In this document: piece after piece, positions 44,768 to 53,817 of the stretch
Layout: the number at the start of each line of letters is the position of its first letter
How positions within the stretch are numbered: the first letter of the stretch is position 1
DNA from: Streptomyces sp. NBC_01298
GTDB taxonomy: Bacteria; Actinomycetota; Actinomycetes; Streptomycetales; Streptomycetaceae
DNA length: 64,000 bases
Assembly (NCBI RefSeq): GCF_035978755.1
Contig: NZ_CP108414.1
Coordinates: forward strand, 8,432,001 to 8,496,000
Direction of reading: 5' to 3'
Notes under the pieces: model-generated
Told to the model about the DNA's origin: nothing
What the model saw: only the letters and a program-made list of their open reading frames with translations
Database searches by the model: none
Made by a program: the position numbers and the translations under genes

Positions 44768-45735
44768 AGGCGATCGTGCAGGACGCGTACGGCTCCAGCG
44801 AGGTGTTGGAGCTCAGGGACATCGAAACGCCGCTACCGGGCCAGGGGGAGGTGCTCATAGCGGTCCGGGCCGCCGGTCTGGACGCGGGGGTCTGGCACCT
44901 CATGAGCGGCAAGCCCTACCTGCTGCGGCTCCTCGGATACGGGCTGCGCGCGCCCAAGGTTCCCGTACGCGGCCGGGAGGTCTCCGGGCGGATCGAGGCG
45001 GTCGGCGAGGGGGTGAGCGCCTTCGGGGTCGGCGACGAGGTGTTCGGCATCTGCGAGGGATCCTTCGCGCAGTACGCGACCGCCCGGCAGGACAAACTGG
45101 CGCACGGGCCCTCGGGGCTGCTCCTGGCCGAGGCGGCGGCCCTCCCGATCTCCGGGCTCACCGCCCTCCAGGCACTGCGCGACGCCGGGCGCGTACGGCC
45201 GGGGCAGCGGGTCCTGATCATCGGCGCCGCGGGCGGGGTCGGCACCTTCGCGGTCCAGCTGGCCAAGGCGTACGGGGCGCACGTCACCGGAGTCTGCAGC
45301 ACCACGAAGACGGAGCTGGTGCGGGGGCTCGGCGCGGACGAGGTCATCGACTACACCCGCGAGGAGTTCACGGACGGCGTGCGCCGCTACGACCTCATCC
45401 TGGACACCGCGGGCAACCGCCCCCTGTCCGCCCTCCGGCGGGCCCTGACCCCGCGCGGGACGCTCGTGATCATCGGCGGCGAGGGCGGCGGCCCCTGGCT
45501 GGGCGGCATGGGCCGGGTCCTGTGGGCCGCGCTGCTCAACCCCTTCGTCCGCCACGGACTCAAAGGGTTCATGTCCGCCGAACGTCAGGCCGACCTGGAG
45601 GTGCTGCGGGGGTACGTCGAGGACGGCACCCTGTCGCCGGCCGTCCACCTCACCTGCCCGCTCGCCGAGGCCCCCGAGGCCATCGACCGGCTCCACCGGG
45701 GCGAAGCGCGCGGCAAGATCCTGATCACGCCCTAG
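44764..45735 (+). CDS. NAD(P)-dependent MDR-family oxidoreductase (quinone-reductase-like)
   Basis: A 323-residue medium-chain reductase. GroES-like N-terminal half (MKAIVQDAYGSSEVLEL; GREVSGRIEAVGEGV) and Rossmann half with GAAGGVGTFAVQLAKAYGAHVTGV and the GADEVIDYTREEF loop. The zinc-binding Cys/His residues of true alcohol dehydrogenases are absent, so it belongs to the zinc-independent quinone-oxidoreductase branch. GTG 44764 overlaps the XRE stop, making it the third gene of that operon and a probable target of the regulator. It converges with the VanW gene with an 11-bp overlap. Confidence 0.9.
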   Translation: MKAIVQDAYGSSEVLELRDIETPLPGQGEVLIAVRAAGLDAGVWHLMSGKPYLLRLLGYGLRAPKVPVRGREVSGRIEAVGEGVSAFGVGDEVFGICEGSFAQYATARQDKLAHGPSGLLLAEAAALPISGLTALQALRDAGRVRPGQRVLIIGAAGGVGTFAVQLAKAYGAHVTGVCSTTKTELVRGLGADEVIDYTREEFTDGVRRYDLILDTAGNRPLSALRRALTPRGTLVIIGGEGGGPWLGGMGRVLWAALLNPFVRHGLKGFMSAERQADLEVLRGYVEDGTLSPAVHLTCPLAEAPEAIDRLHRGEARGKILITP

Positions 45736-46747
45736 GCGTGGGCGCCGCTGCGGTGCCGGAGGGGGTGGGGGCGGTGGTCGCGCCGGGCGTGGTGGAGGTG
45801 CCCGGTGCCGAGGGTGCGGCCGGCGTCCCGGGCGCCGCGGACGGGGTCCCGGGGGAGTCCGACGGGCTCCCGCCCGGAGTGGCCGTGGGGGATTCCGGAG
45901 CGCAGACGATCTCGTCGCGCGGGGTGTAGTGCGTACGGAAGGTCTCGCGGCCGACCTCGTGGCCGCCCCGGACGAAGACGCGGTCCACGGAGACGTCGAA
46001 CCCCTCCAGCGGGGTCTGCGGCTCGCAGGTGGGGCCGGTGACGGTGCGCTTCACCGGCGGCGTGATGTGGGTGCGGGGGCCCTTGGTCGCGCGTACGTCG
46101 TCGTACTGCTTCGTGCCGAGCAGGGTGACGGTCACCGAATCGGGAGTGGACGAGGCCCGGACGGTCACGGGGTGCCCCGAGTCGTTCTGCCAGCGCAGGT
46201 CGAGGGTGCCCCAGGCGACGGTGGCCTCGCGGCCTTCCGGGTACCGCTCGATGTAGAAGGAGTGCGCCCCGTGCTCCACCGGCTTCAGGCCCGCGAAGAA
46301 CATGGCGTTGTACATGGTCGTCGCGACCGCGGAGACTCCGCCGCCGGGGGATTTCACGTAGCGGCCGTCGTTGATCATGATGCCGTCGACGAAGCCGTTC
46401 TCCTTGGTCCGCTCGCCCACCGCCTGGTTGAAGCTCCAGATGTCGCCCTGCTCGACGACGGCGCCGTTGATCAGCTCCACGGCGCGCGCGATGTTGTGGG
46501 TGCGGTAGGGCGCGGCGGGATAGGCGACGGTGAAGGTGGAGAGGACCTGCTGCCCGGCGGCTGTCGGGGCGGTCGCCGGGGAGGTTGCCGGGGCGGCCGC
46601 CGCGGGACCGGTGGTCCGGTCCGGGGCGGGCGTGCCCGTTGCTGCCGCGGAGCCGGCGGTGAGGCCGCCGAGGCCGAGCACGGCGGCCGTGCCGGCCGAT
46701 ATCAGGGCGATCCGCGTGGTGGCGGTACGGCCGTGGGGGCGTCGCAT
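45725..46747 (-). CDS. Secreted VanW-family protein
   Basis: A 340-residue protein starting at ATG 46747 (GGGAGAG upstream). A signal sequence with IALISAGTAAVLGLGGLTAGSAAA is followed by an Ala/Pro/Thr-rich spacer and the VanW domain (about 85-235: NIARAVELINGAVVEQGDIWSFNQAVG, GGGVSAVATTMYNAMFFAGL, HSFYIERYPEGREATV). A conserved terminal region and a Pro/Thr/Ser-rich tail of about 60 residues follow. VanW proteins are cell-wall associated in Gram-positives; their reaction is not firmly established. The AT-rich inverted repeat at 46785 lies 38 bases upstream. Confidence 0.88.
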   Translation of the reverse strand: MRRPHGRTATTRIALISAGTAAVLGLGGLTAGSAAATGTPAPDRTTGPAAAAPATSPATAPTAAGQQVLSTFTVAYPAAPYRTHNIARAVELINGAVVEQGDIWSFNQAVGERTKENGFVDGIMINDGRYVKSPGGGVSAVATTMYNAMFFAGLKPVEHGAHSFYIERYPEGREATVAWGTLDLRWQNDSGHPVTVRASSTPDSVTVTLLGTKQYDDVRATKGPRTHITPPVKRTVTGPTCEPQTPLEGFDVSVDRVFVRGGHEVGRETFRTHYTPRDEIVCAPESPTATPGGSPSDSPGTPSAAPGTPAAPSAPGTSTTPGATTAPTPSGTAAAPTPRA

Positions 46748-46784
46748 GTCTCTCCCTGTCGCTTCGGAAACCGAACCACCCAAG

Positions 46785-46805
46785 TTTGGTCTAAATCGGA
46801 CCAAA
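46785..46805 (-). promoter_or_regulatory. Inverted repeat TTTGGTC-N7-GACCAAA upstream of vanW-like gene
   Basis: A perfect 7-bp dyad separated by taaatcg lies 38 bases before the VanW start, in an AT-rich patch. It is placed like a repressor site overlapping a promoter. No regulator gene is adjacent. Confidence 0.5.
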
Positions 46806-46862
46806 AGGGTGAGAAATGTGCCGGGTCTCACGATACGGAGGGCTACTGGGGGCCGCGGAGGG

Positions 46863-48110
46863 CTACGGAACCGAGCGGATCCGCCTGACCAGCAGCGATC
46901 CCGCCAGCGCCAGTGCTCCCGCCAGTGCGTACAGGGCCGTGTACCCGCCGAGGTGGGTGACCACCGGGGCCGCGATCACCGGGGCCAGCACCTGCGGCAG
47001 CGCGTTGGCGATGTTGATGACGCCCAGGTCCTTGCCCCGGTCCTCGGCGGTCGGCAGCACGTCCGTGAGCAGGGCGAAGTCCACCGCCGTGTAGACGCCG
47101 AAGCCGAGGCCCAGGACGAGCGAGGCGACGACCGCGCCGGTCCAGGTCTGCCAGACGGCGAGCAGCAGCGTGGCCGCGGCGATGACGAGCCCCGACCGGA
47201 TGACGTAGGACTTCCGGCGGCCGCTGCGGTCGGACCGGATGCCGCTGATCACCACGGTGGAGAGCAGGGTGAGGGCGTTGAGCGCCGTGAGGATCAGGAC
47301 GCCGGTGTCCGCGTCGCCCCGGTAGTGCACGGCGTCGGTGAGGTAGTAGAGCAGGTACATGGTGCTGATCGAGTACGAGAGGTTCATCAGGAAGCGGGTC
47401 AGCCAGGCCCAGCCGAAGTCGGGATGGCGGCGCGGGTCGATCCAGAACCCGGCCAGGAAGCCGCGCCACCGGAAGACCGGCCGGGCGGCGGGGGCGAGCA
47501 CCGAGTCCCGCCGCATCAGGACGTACGGCACGGCCGCGAGCACCGAGAAGGCCGCGCAGGCCAGGTAGCCGGCGGTGATCCCGCCCGCGACCGTGGCCAG
47601 CGCCGTGCCCACCAGGATGCCGATCACCTGGGAGACGCCGAGCCAGCCGCCCACCAGTCCGCGCTGCCGGGCCGGGACCTGGTCGGGGACCGCCGCGGTG
47701 AGGGCGGCGAAGGCGGCGTTGAGGGCGAGCTGCACCAGGCACCAGCCGGCGATCACCACGGCGAGGCTCTGCGCGAGCCCGAGGACCACCAGGCCGGCCG
47801 CCCCGCCCGTCACCCCGGCGACCACCCAGGGGATGCGGCGGCCCGCGCGCGCCGTCGTACGGTCGGACAGCGCTCCGAAGACGGGATTGGCGACCATCGA
47901 GACGGCCGCGCCCAGGCCCGTCACCAGAGCGAGGGTGGACGCCTTGTGGTCCGGGGTGAGTTGCTCGGCCTGACGGGCCAGCAGCAGCTGGAGCGGGCCG
48001 AACCAGCCCACCCACACCCCGAGGTTGGCGAGGGACAGCGCACTCACCCACCGGCCGCCGGGCGGCACGGCGGTCTCCTCCCGCGCCGAGGTCTTCGGCC
48101 CGGCGGTCAT
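46863..48110 (-). CDS. MFS sugar transporter (GPH-like)
   Basis: A 415-residue permease with about 12 helices. Motifs include NPVFGALSDRTTARAGRRIPW (the helix 2-3 loop of glycoside-pentoside-hexuronide and related symporters) and SGIRSDRSGRRKSYV in the second half. The ATG at 48110 overlaps the beta-glucosidase stop by four bases, so the two are translated together. It most likely imports cellobiose or another beta-glucoside for the GH1 enzyme. Confidence 0.9.
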   Translation of the reverse strand: MTAGPKTSAREETAVPPGGRWVSALSLANLGVWVGWFGPLQLLLARQAEQLTPDHKASTLALVTGLGAAVSMVANPVFGALSDRTTARAGRRIPWVVAGVTGGAAGLVVLGLAQSLAVVIAGWCLVQLALNAAFAALTAAVPDQVPARQRGLVGGWLGVSQVIGILVGTALATVAGGITAGYLACAAFSVLAAVPYVLMRRDSVLAPAARPVFRWRGFLAGFWIDPRRHPDFGWAWLTRFLMNLSYSISTMYLLYYLTDAVHYRGDADTGVLILTALNALTLLSTVVISGIRSDRSGRRKSYVIRSGLVIAAATLLLAVWQTWTGAVVASLVLGLGFGVYTAVDFALLTDVLPTAEDRGKDLGVINIANALPQVLAPVIAAPVVTHLGGYTALYALAGALALAGSLLVRRIRSVP

Positions 48111-49555
48111 CTGCCGCTCTTGATCAGGTCGCGGTACCAGGCGTACGACTCCTTGGGGGTCCGGGCGAGGGTCTCGTAGTCGACGTGGACCAGGCCGAAC
48201 CGCTGCCGGTAGCCCTCCGCCCATTCGAAGTTGTCGAGGATCGACCAGATGAAGTAGCCGCGCACGTCGGCCCCTTCGGCGATCGCCTCGTGCAGGGCGC
48301 GCACGTGGCCCTCGTGGTAGGCGATCCTGCGGGCGTCCTCGATCCGGCCCGTGCCCGGATCCGGCCCGTCCCCGTACGAGCAGCCGTTCTCGGTGATGTA
48401 CAGCGGCGGCAGCCGGTCGCCGTAGCGCTCGCGCAGGGTGGCGAGCAGTTCGCGCAGGCCGTCCGGGACCACCGGCCAGTCGAAGTCGGTGCGCTCGTAC
48501 CCCTCGATCTCCCGGAAGCCGAAGGGGAGGCCGGAGGGGATCTCGATCCCGCCGAAGGCGGAGGTCCCGGCCGGGGTGGGGGCGCCGACGAGCATCGGGT
48601 TGTAGTAGTTGACCCCGTACCAGTCCAGCGGCGCCGAGATCGCCTTGAGGTCCTCGGCCACCGGTCCGGGCAGAAGGGACTCCAGGCCGTCCGGATAGGC
48701 GCCGGTCAGGATCGGGTCCGCGAAGAGGCGGTTGGTCAGGGTGTCGTACAGCGCGGCGGCGGCCCGGTCCTCCTCGCTCTCGCCGGCGGCCCACACCGGG
48801 CTGTGCGAGGCGGCTATGCCGATGTGACGGGCGCCGGCCGCGCGCAGGGCCTGTACGCCCAGACCGTGGGCCAGGAGCTGGTGGTGGGCGGCGGGCAGGG
48901 CGTCGAAGACGAGCTGCTTGCCCGGGGCGTGTTCGCCGAGGCCGTAGCCGAGGAGGGTCACCTCCGCGGGCTCGTTGATGGTGATCCACATGGGCACGCG
49001 GTCGGCGAGCCGCTCCGCGACCACCGAGGCGTACGCCGCGAACCGTTCGGCGGTGTCGCGCTCCAGCCAGCCGCCCCGCTCCTCCAGGGCGAGCGGGGTG
49101 TCCCAGTGGAAGAGGGTGGGCACCGGATCGATCCCCGCGGCGCACAGCTCGTCGACGAGCCGGTCGTAGAAGTCCAGGCCGGCCCGGTTGACGGTCCCGT
49201 GTCCCTCGGGCAGGACCCGGGACCAGGAGACGGAGAACCGGTAGGCGTCCACGCCCAGACCGCCCATCAGGGCCACGTCCTCGCGGTAGCGGCGGTAGTG
49301 GTCGGTGGCCACCTCCGCGTGCGAGCCGTCCTTGACCCGGCCCTCCTCCCTGGTGAAGGCGTCCCAGGAGGAGGGCCCCCGGCCGTCGGCGGTCGGGGAG
49401 CCCTCGATCTGGAAGGCGGAGGCGGAGACCCCCCAGCGGAACCCGGCCGGGAAACGGGGCGCGGGCGGGAAACGGGGCGCGGGCGGTGCGGAAGGCGTGG
49501 GTGACGCGGGCGGTGCGGAGGGCGTGGGTGACGCGGGCGGTACGGGCGCGGGCAT
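48107..49555 (-). CDS. GH1 beta-glucosidase
   Basis: A 482-residue intracellular glycoside hydrolase family 1 enzyme. The core starts at FPAGFRWGVSASAFQIEGS and contains the acid/base Glu195 in TINEPAE and the nucleophile Glu389 in YITENGCS, spaced as in the family. NYYNPM and SILDNFEWAEGY are also conserved. The first 30 residues after ATG 49555 are a Pro/Ala/Thr-rich repeat (ASPTPSAPP twice, APRFP twice). It hydrolyses beta-glucosides brought in by the coupled MFS transporter. A minus-strand TTGACA at 49611-49616 could belong to its promoter. Confidence 0.94.
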   Translation of the reverse strand: MPAPVPPASPTPSAPPASPTPSAPPAPRFPPAPRFPAGFRWGVSASAFQIEGSPTADGRGPSSWDAFTREEGRVKDGSHAEVATDHYRRYREDVALMGGLGVDAYRFSVSWSRVLPEGHGTVNRAGLDFYDRLVDELCAAGIDPVPTLFHWDTPLALEERGGWLERDTAERFAAYASVVAERLADRVPMWITINEPAEVTLLGYGLGEHAPGKQLVFDALPAAHHQLLAHGLGVQALRAAGARHIGIAASHSPVWAAGESEEDRAAAALYDTLTNRLFADPILTGAYPDGLESLLPGPVAEDLKAISAPLDWYGVNYYNPMLVGAPTPAGTSAFGGIEIPSGLPFGFREIEGYERTDFDWPVVPDGLRELLATLRERYGDRLPPLYITENGCSYGDGPDPGTGRIEDARRIAYHEGHVRALHEAIAEGADVRGYFIWSILDNFEWAEGYRQRFGLVHVDYETLARTPKESYAWYRDLIKSGR

Positions 49556-49634
49556 GCGGACTCGCTTCGATCGGGGACGTTCACGGCACTTTCGGGTCCC
49601 CGGACCCGCCCTGTCAATGGAAAGTGAACAATTC

Positions 49635-50222
49635 TCAACTTTTGCCGGAGCGTGCCGCGTCGAGCAGGGCGAGCTCCTCCGAGCCGCCCTTCTCCAGCTC
49701 CCCGGCGAGCTCCCGCGCCTCCCCGGCGCCGCCCGAGGCGCGCTCACCCCCGCAGAGCAGCACAGACTGGGTGAGGTGGGCGCGCAGCGCGGCGGCGAAG
49801 ACCCGGTCGAATTCCTCCCCGGAGAGCGCTCCCGCCCCGCGCAGGGTGTCGGCGGACACCATGCCCGGCATGTCGTGCCCCTCGTGCGGACGGGCGTCGG
49901 GCGCCCCGGACCGGGCCAGGAGCTCGCGCAGCCGCCCCAGTTCGGCCTGCCGCCGGTCCGCCGCCCGCTGCGCGAACCGGGCCAGCGCCGGATCCCCGGC
50001 CCGTCCCGGCGCCAGGTCCGTGAGCAGGCGGGCCCGCTCGTCCATGGGGATCATGAGCTGTATCCAGGCGATGTCGGTGGAGTTGAAGGCCGCCGCCCGC
50101 GGCGTCCCGGCCACTGCCCGCGGCGTCCCGGCCACCGGCTGCGCGGTGCAGCCGGTGACCAGGAGCGCCGCGAGCAGGGCCCACGCGGGCCGCCGGGTCA
50201 GAACGTACCGGCGGAGTTGCAC
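49635..50222 (-). CDS. DUF305 lipoprotein
   Basis: About 195 residues. The signal WALLAALLVTGC supplies a lipobox Cys. The mature part shows the DUF305 pattern: FNSTDIAWIQLMIPMDERA, MPGMVSADTL preceded by HEGHD, and EFDRVFAAALRAHLTQSVLL. The usual His/Met residues of metal-associated family members are partly kept. The start is uncertain: GTG 50222 is the only good candidate and overlaps the upstream gene by 25 bases. It is probably co-transcribed with the CBM6-DUF1996 gene. The family's function is not established. Confidence 0.75.
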   Translation of the reverse strand: MQLRRYVLTRRPAWALLAALLVTGCTAQPVAGTPRAVAGTPRAAAFNSTDIAWIQLMIPMDERARLLTDLAPGRAGDPALARFAQRAADRRQAELGRLRELLARSGAPDARPHEGHDMPGMVSADTLRGAGALSGEEFDRVFAAALRAHLTQSVLLCGGERASGGAGEARELAGELEKGGSEELALLDAARSGKS

Positions 50223-51568
50223 TTGGCGCTCTGCACGACGCAGTCCTTCACGCGCTGGCCCAGGGCCGCGTCCTCCCAGGCGTTGAAGAAGTCGCCGTGG
50301 ATGGAGGAGGCCATGCCCGAGGACAGCGTGAGTCCGTCCGGGCTGCCACTGGTCGGGTAGCCGATCACGAAGGAGACCGAGGGGATGGCCACGGGATAGG
50401 CGCCGGAACACTTGCCGCCGACCGTGGTGAAGGAGACGTGCGACTTGTGGTCGGGGCTGTCGAGGTGCTTGCCGTCCCAGCAGTCCGGGAAGACGAGCTG
50501 GTACACGAGCTTCGCGGTCGGCGCGCAGACCGGCCAGTTGCCGTCGGCGCTGCGGCCGGTCACGCCGCCCTCGCCCGCGCACCAGAACTGGTTCACGGAG
50601 CCGGCCGGAGTGGGCACCTGGGACTTGGCGTTGCCCGCGATCATCCGGAATCCCTGGGGGAACGGCACCGTCGCCGTGGGGTCGGGCAGCCGGGAGCCGT
50701 AGTAGACGATCATGCCTTCGGGTTCCACGGCCCTGCCGTGGTCGTAGAGGGTCGGAATCCAGTAGCTGGAAAGGTCCTTGGCGGGGGTGCAGCTCGTCGC
50801 GGTGTGCGAGGCCAGGGACTCCGCCGTGCTGAAGGCGTCCGTGCTGCGGTTGCCGAAGAAGCTGTGCATGTGGGACGCCCCCGGCAGGCCCGGGGCCACG
50901 ATCGGGTCGTCGGGCTTGGAATGGCTGTAGACGCAGGTGGCGTTGAACTCCGGTACCCGAACCGCGTTCGCGGGCACCGGCGCGGGCGTCATCGCCCGGA
51001 ACCCGGCCAGTTGGGCGTCCCACTTCGCCTGGTCGACCTTCACCCAGCCCGGCGAGGAACCGGCCGCGAACGAGAACCAGTTGATGTTCACGAAGTCCCC
51101 GGCCCCGCTGCCGCGCAGGACCGCGAAGACCGTTTGCGGGCCCGCGGGATGGGTGGCCACGTCGGCGGTCCGGGTCGACCAGCTCTGCCAGCCGCCGGTG
51201 GCGGTGATCTCGAACTGCGCGAGCAGCGGGCCCGTCACGGACCCGGTGCGCAGCTCGACGGCGCCGGGTCCGCCGACCGCCGAGGCCACCCGGGCCGAGA
51301 CGCTCAGCGGGCCGGAGGCGCCCAGGTCGATGTTGTCGAAGCGCATCCAGTCGCCGTTGGCCAGGTACGCGGCGTTCTGGCCGCCGCCGGTGTCGCCGGT
51401 CGTTTCGAGCTGTACGCCGGACTGGGCCGCGTACGACTCGGCCTGCACGAGCACGGTGTCCGCGGCCCGGGCGGGCGCGCTGGTCACCGTGGCGCCGAGG
51501 CTCGCGGCCAGGACGGTGGCCAGGGCGCCCGCCAGGAGGGCATGGAGTGTGAACCGGGGTTTTCGCAT
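50198..51568 (-). CDS. Secreted CBM6-like plus DUF1996 protein
   Basis: A 456-residue exported protein (MRKPRFTLHALLAG, cleavage near SAPARAA). Residues 40-165 are a carbohydrate-binding beta-sandwich of CBM6 type (VQAESYAAQSGVQ, NGDWMRFDNIDLG, FVNINWFSF). Residues 195-456 are a DUF1996 domain with EFNATCVYSHSKPDDPIV, HMHSFFGN, YWIPTLYDHG, PDCWDGKHLDSPDHKSH, found in secreted fungal and actinomycete proteins of polysaccharide-active setting. It lies between a GH16 glucanase and a GH1 glucosidase, which supports a role with beta-glucans. Confidence 0.88.
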   Translation of the reverse strand: MRKPRFTLHALLAGALATVLAASLGATVTSAPARAADTVLVQAESYAAQSGVQLETTGDTGGGQNAAYLANGDWMRFDNIDLGASGPLSVSARVASAVGGPGAVELRTGSVTGPLLAQFEITATGGWQSWSTRTADVATHPAGPQTVFAVLRGSGAGDFVNINWFSFAAGSSPGWVKVDQAKWDAQLAGFRAMTPAPVPANAVRVPEFNATCVYSHSKPDDPIVAPGLPGASHMHSFFGNRSTDAFSTAESLASHTATSCTPAKDLSSYWIPTLYDHGRAVEPEGMIVYYGSRLPDPTATVPFPQGFRMIAGNAKSQVPTPAGSVNQFWCAGEGGVTGRSADGNWPVCAPTAKLVYQLVFPDCWDGKHLDSPDHKSHVSFTTVGGKCSGAYPVAIPSVSFVIGYPTSGSPDGLTLSSGMASSIHGDFFNAWEDAALGQRVKDCVVQSAKCNSAGTF

Positions 51569-51610
51569 GACGATTCCTTGCCTGCCGGTGAGGTGGGGGG
51601 AGGAAAGAAC

Positions 51611-51643
51611 GGAGGAGCGGAGGAGCGGAGGAGCGGAGGAAGG
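51611..51643 (-). repeat. GGAGGAGC tandem repeat between GH16 and DUF1996 genes
   Basis: The unit ggaggagc is repeated about four times (+ strand reading) in the 135-base gap between the two secreted-protein genes. No hairpin is apparent; the array is purine-rich and of unknown effect. Confidence 0.7.
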
Positions 51644-51703
51644 GGCAGGTGGCAGGGGGCTGCGCGGTGGAGGAGCGGGCGGACCGGGCAGCCCCGCTGC
51701 CGG

Positions 51704-53419
51704 TCACTGGTAGACGCGCACGTAGTCGACGAGCATCCGGGCGGGGAACGGCGTGGTGGCGTCCGTCGGACCGGGCCAGTCACCGCCCACCGCGAGGTTG
51801 AGGATCATGTACGAGGGGTGGTCGAAGACCCACGGCCCGCGGGAGCGCTCCACCTGCTCCTTGTCGAGGGTGAAGACGGTCCGCCCGTCCAGGCTGTAGA
51901 CGATGCCCTTGCTGTTCCAGTCGGCGGCCCAGACGTGGTAGTCGTCGGAGAAGTCCGCGTCCCCAGGCAGCTTGTACGGGCCGCCGATCCCGCCGCCGCC
52001 GTTGTAGGCGGGGGCGTGGACGGTGGAGTACGAGGTCTTCACGTCCTTGCCGAGGACCTCCATGATGTCGACCTCGCCGTTGTACGGCCACGGCCGCCCG
52101 GTCAGGAAGTCGCCGCCCATCATCCAGAACGCCGGCCACAGCCCGTTGCCCTTGGGCACCTTGATCCGGGCCTCGACGCGCCCGTAGGTGAACTGGAACG
52201 TGGCCCCGGTGTTCATCCGCGCCGAGGTGTACTGGCAGGTGGTGCTGCCGGTCAGCGGGTCGGGCGGGCAGCCCTTGCCGGGAGTGGCCTGCTTGCGGGC
52301 CTCCATGACGAGGTGGCCGGCGCCGTCCGTCGCGGCGTTCTGGTGGTCGGTGTAGTACTGCAGCTCGCCGTTCTGCCCGGTGCCCGGATCCGCCCGCCAC
52401 TTGGCCGGGTCGGGCTTGCCGGCCGCGGCGCCGTCGAACTCGTCGCTCCACACCAGCCTCGGCGGGTTCGCGGGGTCCGGCGGGAGCGGCGGGGGAGTCA
52501 CCGGCGCGCCGCCGGTGCCGTACACCTGGAACTCCCACAGGGAGTATCCGTACGGGGTCGCGCGCTCGGTGCCGTACATCCGCACGTACCGCCCGGATCC
52601 CGAGACGGTCAGGGTCTGCTTGAAGCCCGTGCCCGCCGTGGTGGAGTAGACGGGGGTCCAGGTGTTCCCGTCCGGGGAGACCTGGATCTGGAAGGACTTC
52701 GCGTAGGCCGGGTCCCACTGGAGGACCACCTTGCTGATCTGCGCGGGGGCGCCGAGGTCCACGGATATCCAGCCGGGATCCGTCCAGCCTGTGGTGGGGC
52801 TGGTCGCCCAACGGGAGGCGGGGTCGCGGTCGAAGGCCCTGGCTGGGGTGCACTCCCAGCAGTTCCCGTCGGCCTGCGAGGAGGAGGCCGCGCCCGTCCT
52901 GCCGTACGAGAGGAGGGCGTCGCCGCCGCCACCGGTGCCGGGGGCGCCGTAGACCTGGAACTCCCAGAGGGAGTAGCCGTATCCGGTGGCGCGCTGGGTC
53001 CCGTACATCCGGACGTAGCGGCCGGTTCCGGCGACGGTCAGGTTCTGGGTGCCGCCGGCGCCGGCGGTCGTCCCGTAGAGCGTGGTCCAGTTCGCGGCGT
53101 CGTCCGACACCTGGATCTGGAAGGCCTTGGCGTACGCGGCCTCCCAGACGAGGGAGACCCGGCTGATCGTGGCCGAGGACCCCAGGTCCACCTGGATCCA
53201 CTGCGGGTCCGCGAAGGCGCTGGACCAGCGGGTGCCGCCGTTCCCGTCGACGGCGCTCGCGGGGCTGTAGCCGGGCTCGCTGCCGGAGACGGTGACGGAC
53301 CGGCCCTGCGACAGCAGGGATTCGGCGGCGCGGGCGGGGGAGGCGGGGACGGTGCTGAAGGTGAGCAGGGTGAACGCGACGGCGAAGAGTAAGCCGAGGC
53401 GGCGTAGCGACGGAGGCAC
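51704..53419 (-). CDS. Secreted GH16 beta-glucanase with two F5/8 type C (discoidin/CBM32-like) domains
   Basis: A 571-residue exported enzyme. GTG 53419 follows an AGGAG site. After the signal (LLFAVAFTLLTFSTVPASPARAA) come two related sugar-binding domains (about 30-170 and 172-310), each with a DPxWIxVDLG strand, an FQIQVS strand and a GYSLWEFQVYG terminus. The GH16 catalytic domain follows (about 325-571), with the ExDxxE catalytic core in GEVDIMEVLG and end VDYVRVYQ. It cleaves beta-1,3 or mixed-linkage glucans outside the cell. Its promoter carries a CebR-like palindrome at the transcription start, so the divergent LacI protein is its likely repressor. Confidence 0.93.
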   Translation of the reverse strand: MPPSLRRLGLLFAVAFTLLTFSTVPASPARAAESLLSQGRSVTVSGSEPGYSPASAVDGNGGTRWSSAFADPQWIQVDLGSSATISRVSLVWEAAYAKAFQIQVSDDAANWTTLYGTTAGAGGTQNLTVAGTGRYVRMYGTQRATGYGYSLWEFQVYGAPGTGGGGDALLSYGRTGAASSSQADGNCWECTPARAFDRDPASRWATSPTTGWTDPGWISVDLGAPAQISKVVLQWDPAYAKSFQIQVSPDGNTWTPVYSTTAGTGFKQTLTVSGSGRYVRMYGTERATPYGYSLWEFQVYGTGGAPVTPPPLPPDPANPPRLVWSDEFDGAAAGKPDPAKWRADPGTGQNGELQYYTDHQNAATDGAGHLVMEARKQATPGKGCPPDPLTGSTTCQYTSARMNTGATFQFTYGRVEARIKVPKGNGLWPAFWMMGGDFLTGRPWPYNGEVDIMEVLGKDVKTSYSTVHAPAYNGGGGIGGPYKLPGDADFSDDYHVWAADWNSKGIVYSLDGRTVFTLDKEQVERSRGPWVFDHPSYMILNLAVGGDWPGPTDATTPFPARMLVDYVRVYQ

Positions 53420-53500
53420 GGCGGCTCCTGGAAGCGAGGGACCACGAGGGACCACGAGGGGGGAGGGAGTGGAGCGGAAGGGCGAGGGAGCGAGGGAGCG

Positions 53501-53551
53501 AGGGAGCGCTCCCTGAGGGGTGAGGATGGGGCGGCCCCCCAGGACTGTCAA
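53501..53551 (-). promoter_or_regulatory. GH16 promoter with LacI/CebR-like operator
   Basis: On the minus strand TTGACA (53551-53546) is followed after 17 bases by CATCCT (53528-53523). The perfect palindrome agggagcgctccct at 53501-53514 begins about nine bases after that, at the predicted start of transcription. It matches the GAGCGCTC core recognised by CebR-type LacI repressors. A second core, atggagcgctctctcc, lies at 53601-53616. Confidence 0.75.
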
Positions 53552-53600
53552 GGTGTCCCGTCATGGGGTGGATACACGGACGACATCGGTTCGTCCACTG

Positions 53601-53616
53601 ATGGAGCGCTCTCTCC
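53601..53616. promoter_or_regulatory. Second GAGCGCTC operator candidate between GH16 and lacI
   Basis: The octamer gagcgctc at 53604-53611 with imperfect flanks (tg/tc) lies in the 398-base divergent region 53420-53817. The rest of that region holds gagggacc repeats (53435-53460) and a TTGACA at 53718-53723 aimed at lacI, whose start region has the weaker dyad ggagaacgctcc at 53752-53763. Confidence 0.55.
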
Positions 53617-53817
53617 GTGCTTGCCCACCCCGAGGTGATCCGTGCTGACCAGGGAGGATCCCGGGCGGGTGATCGCCTGTCTCCCGACGCGGGTAATCCA
53701 CAGAGAAACAGGGACGGTTGACAGTCGATCAGGCTCCGGGCCACCATCGCCGGAGAACGCTCCCCGCGGACCGTCCGTCCGACCCGGCGGCGCGCCCGCC
53801 GAACGGAACGGGCCGCA

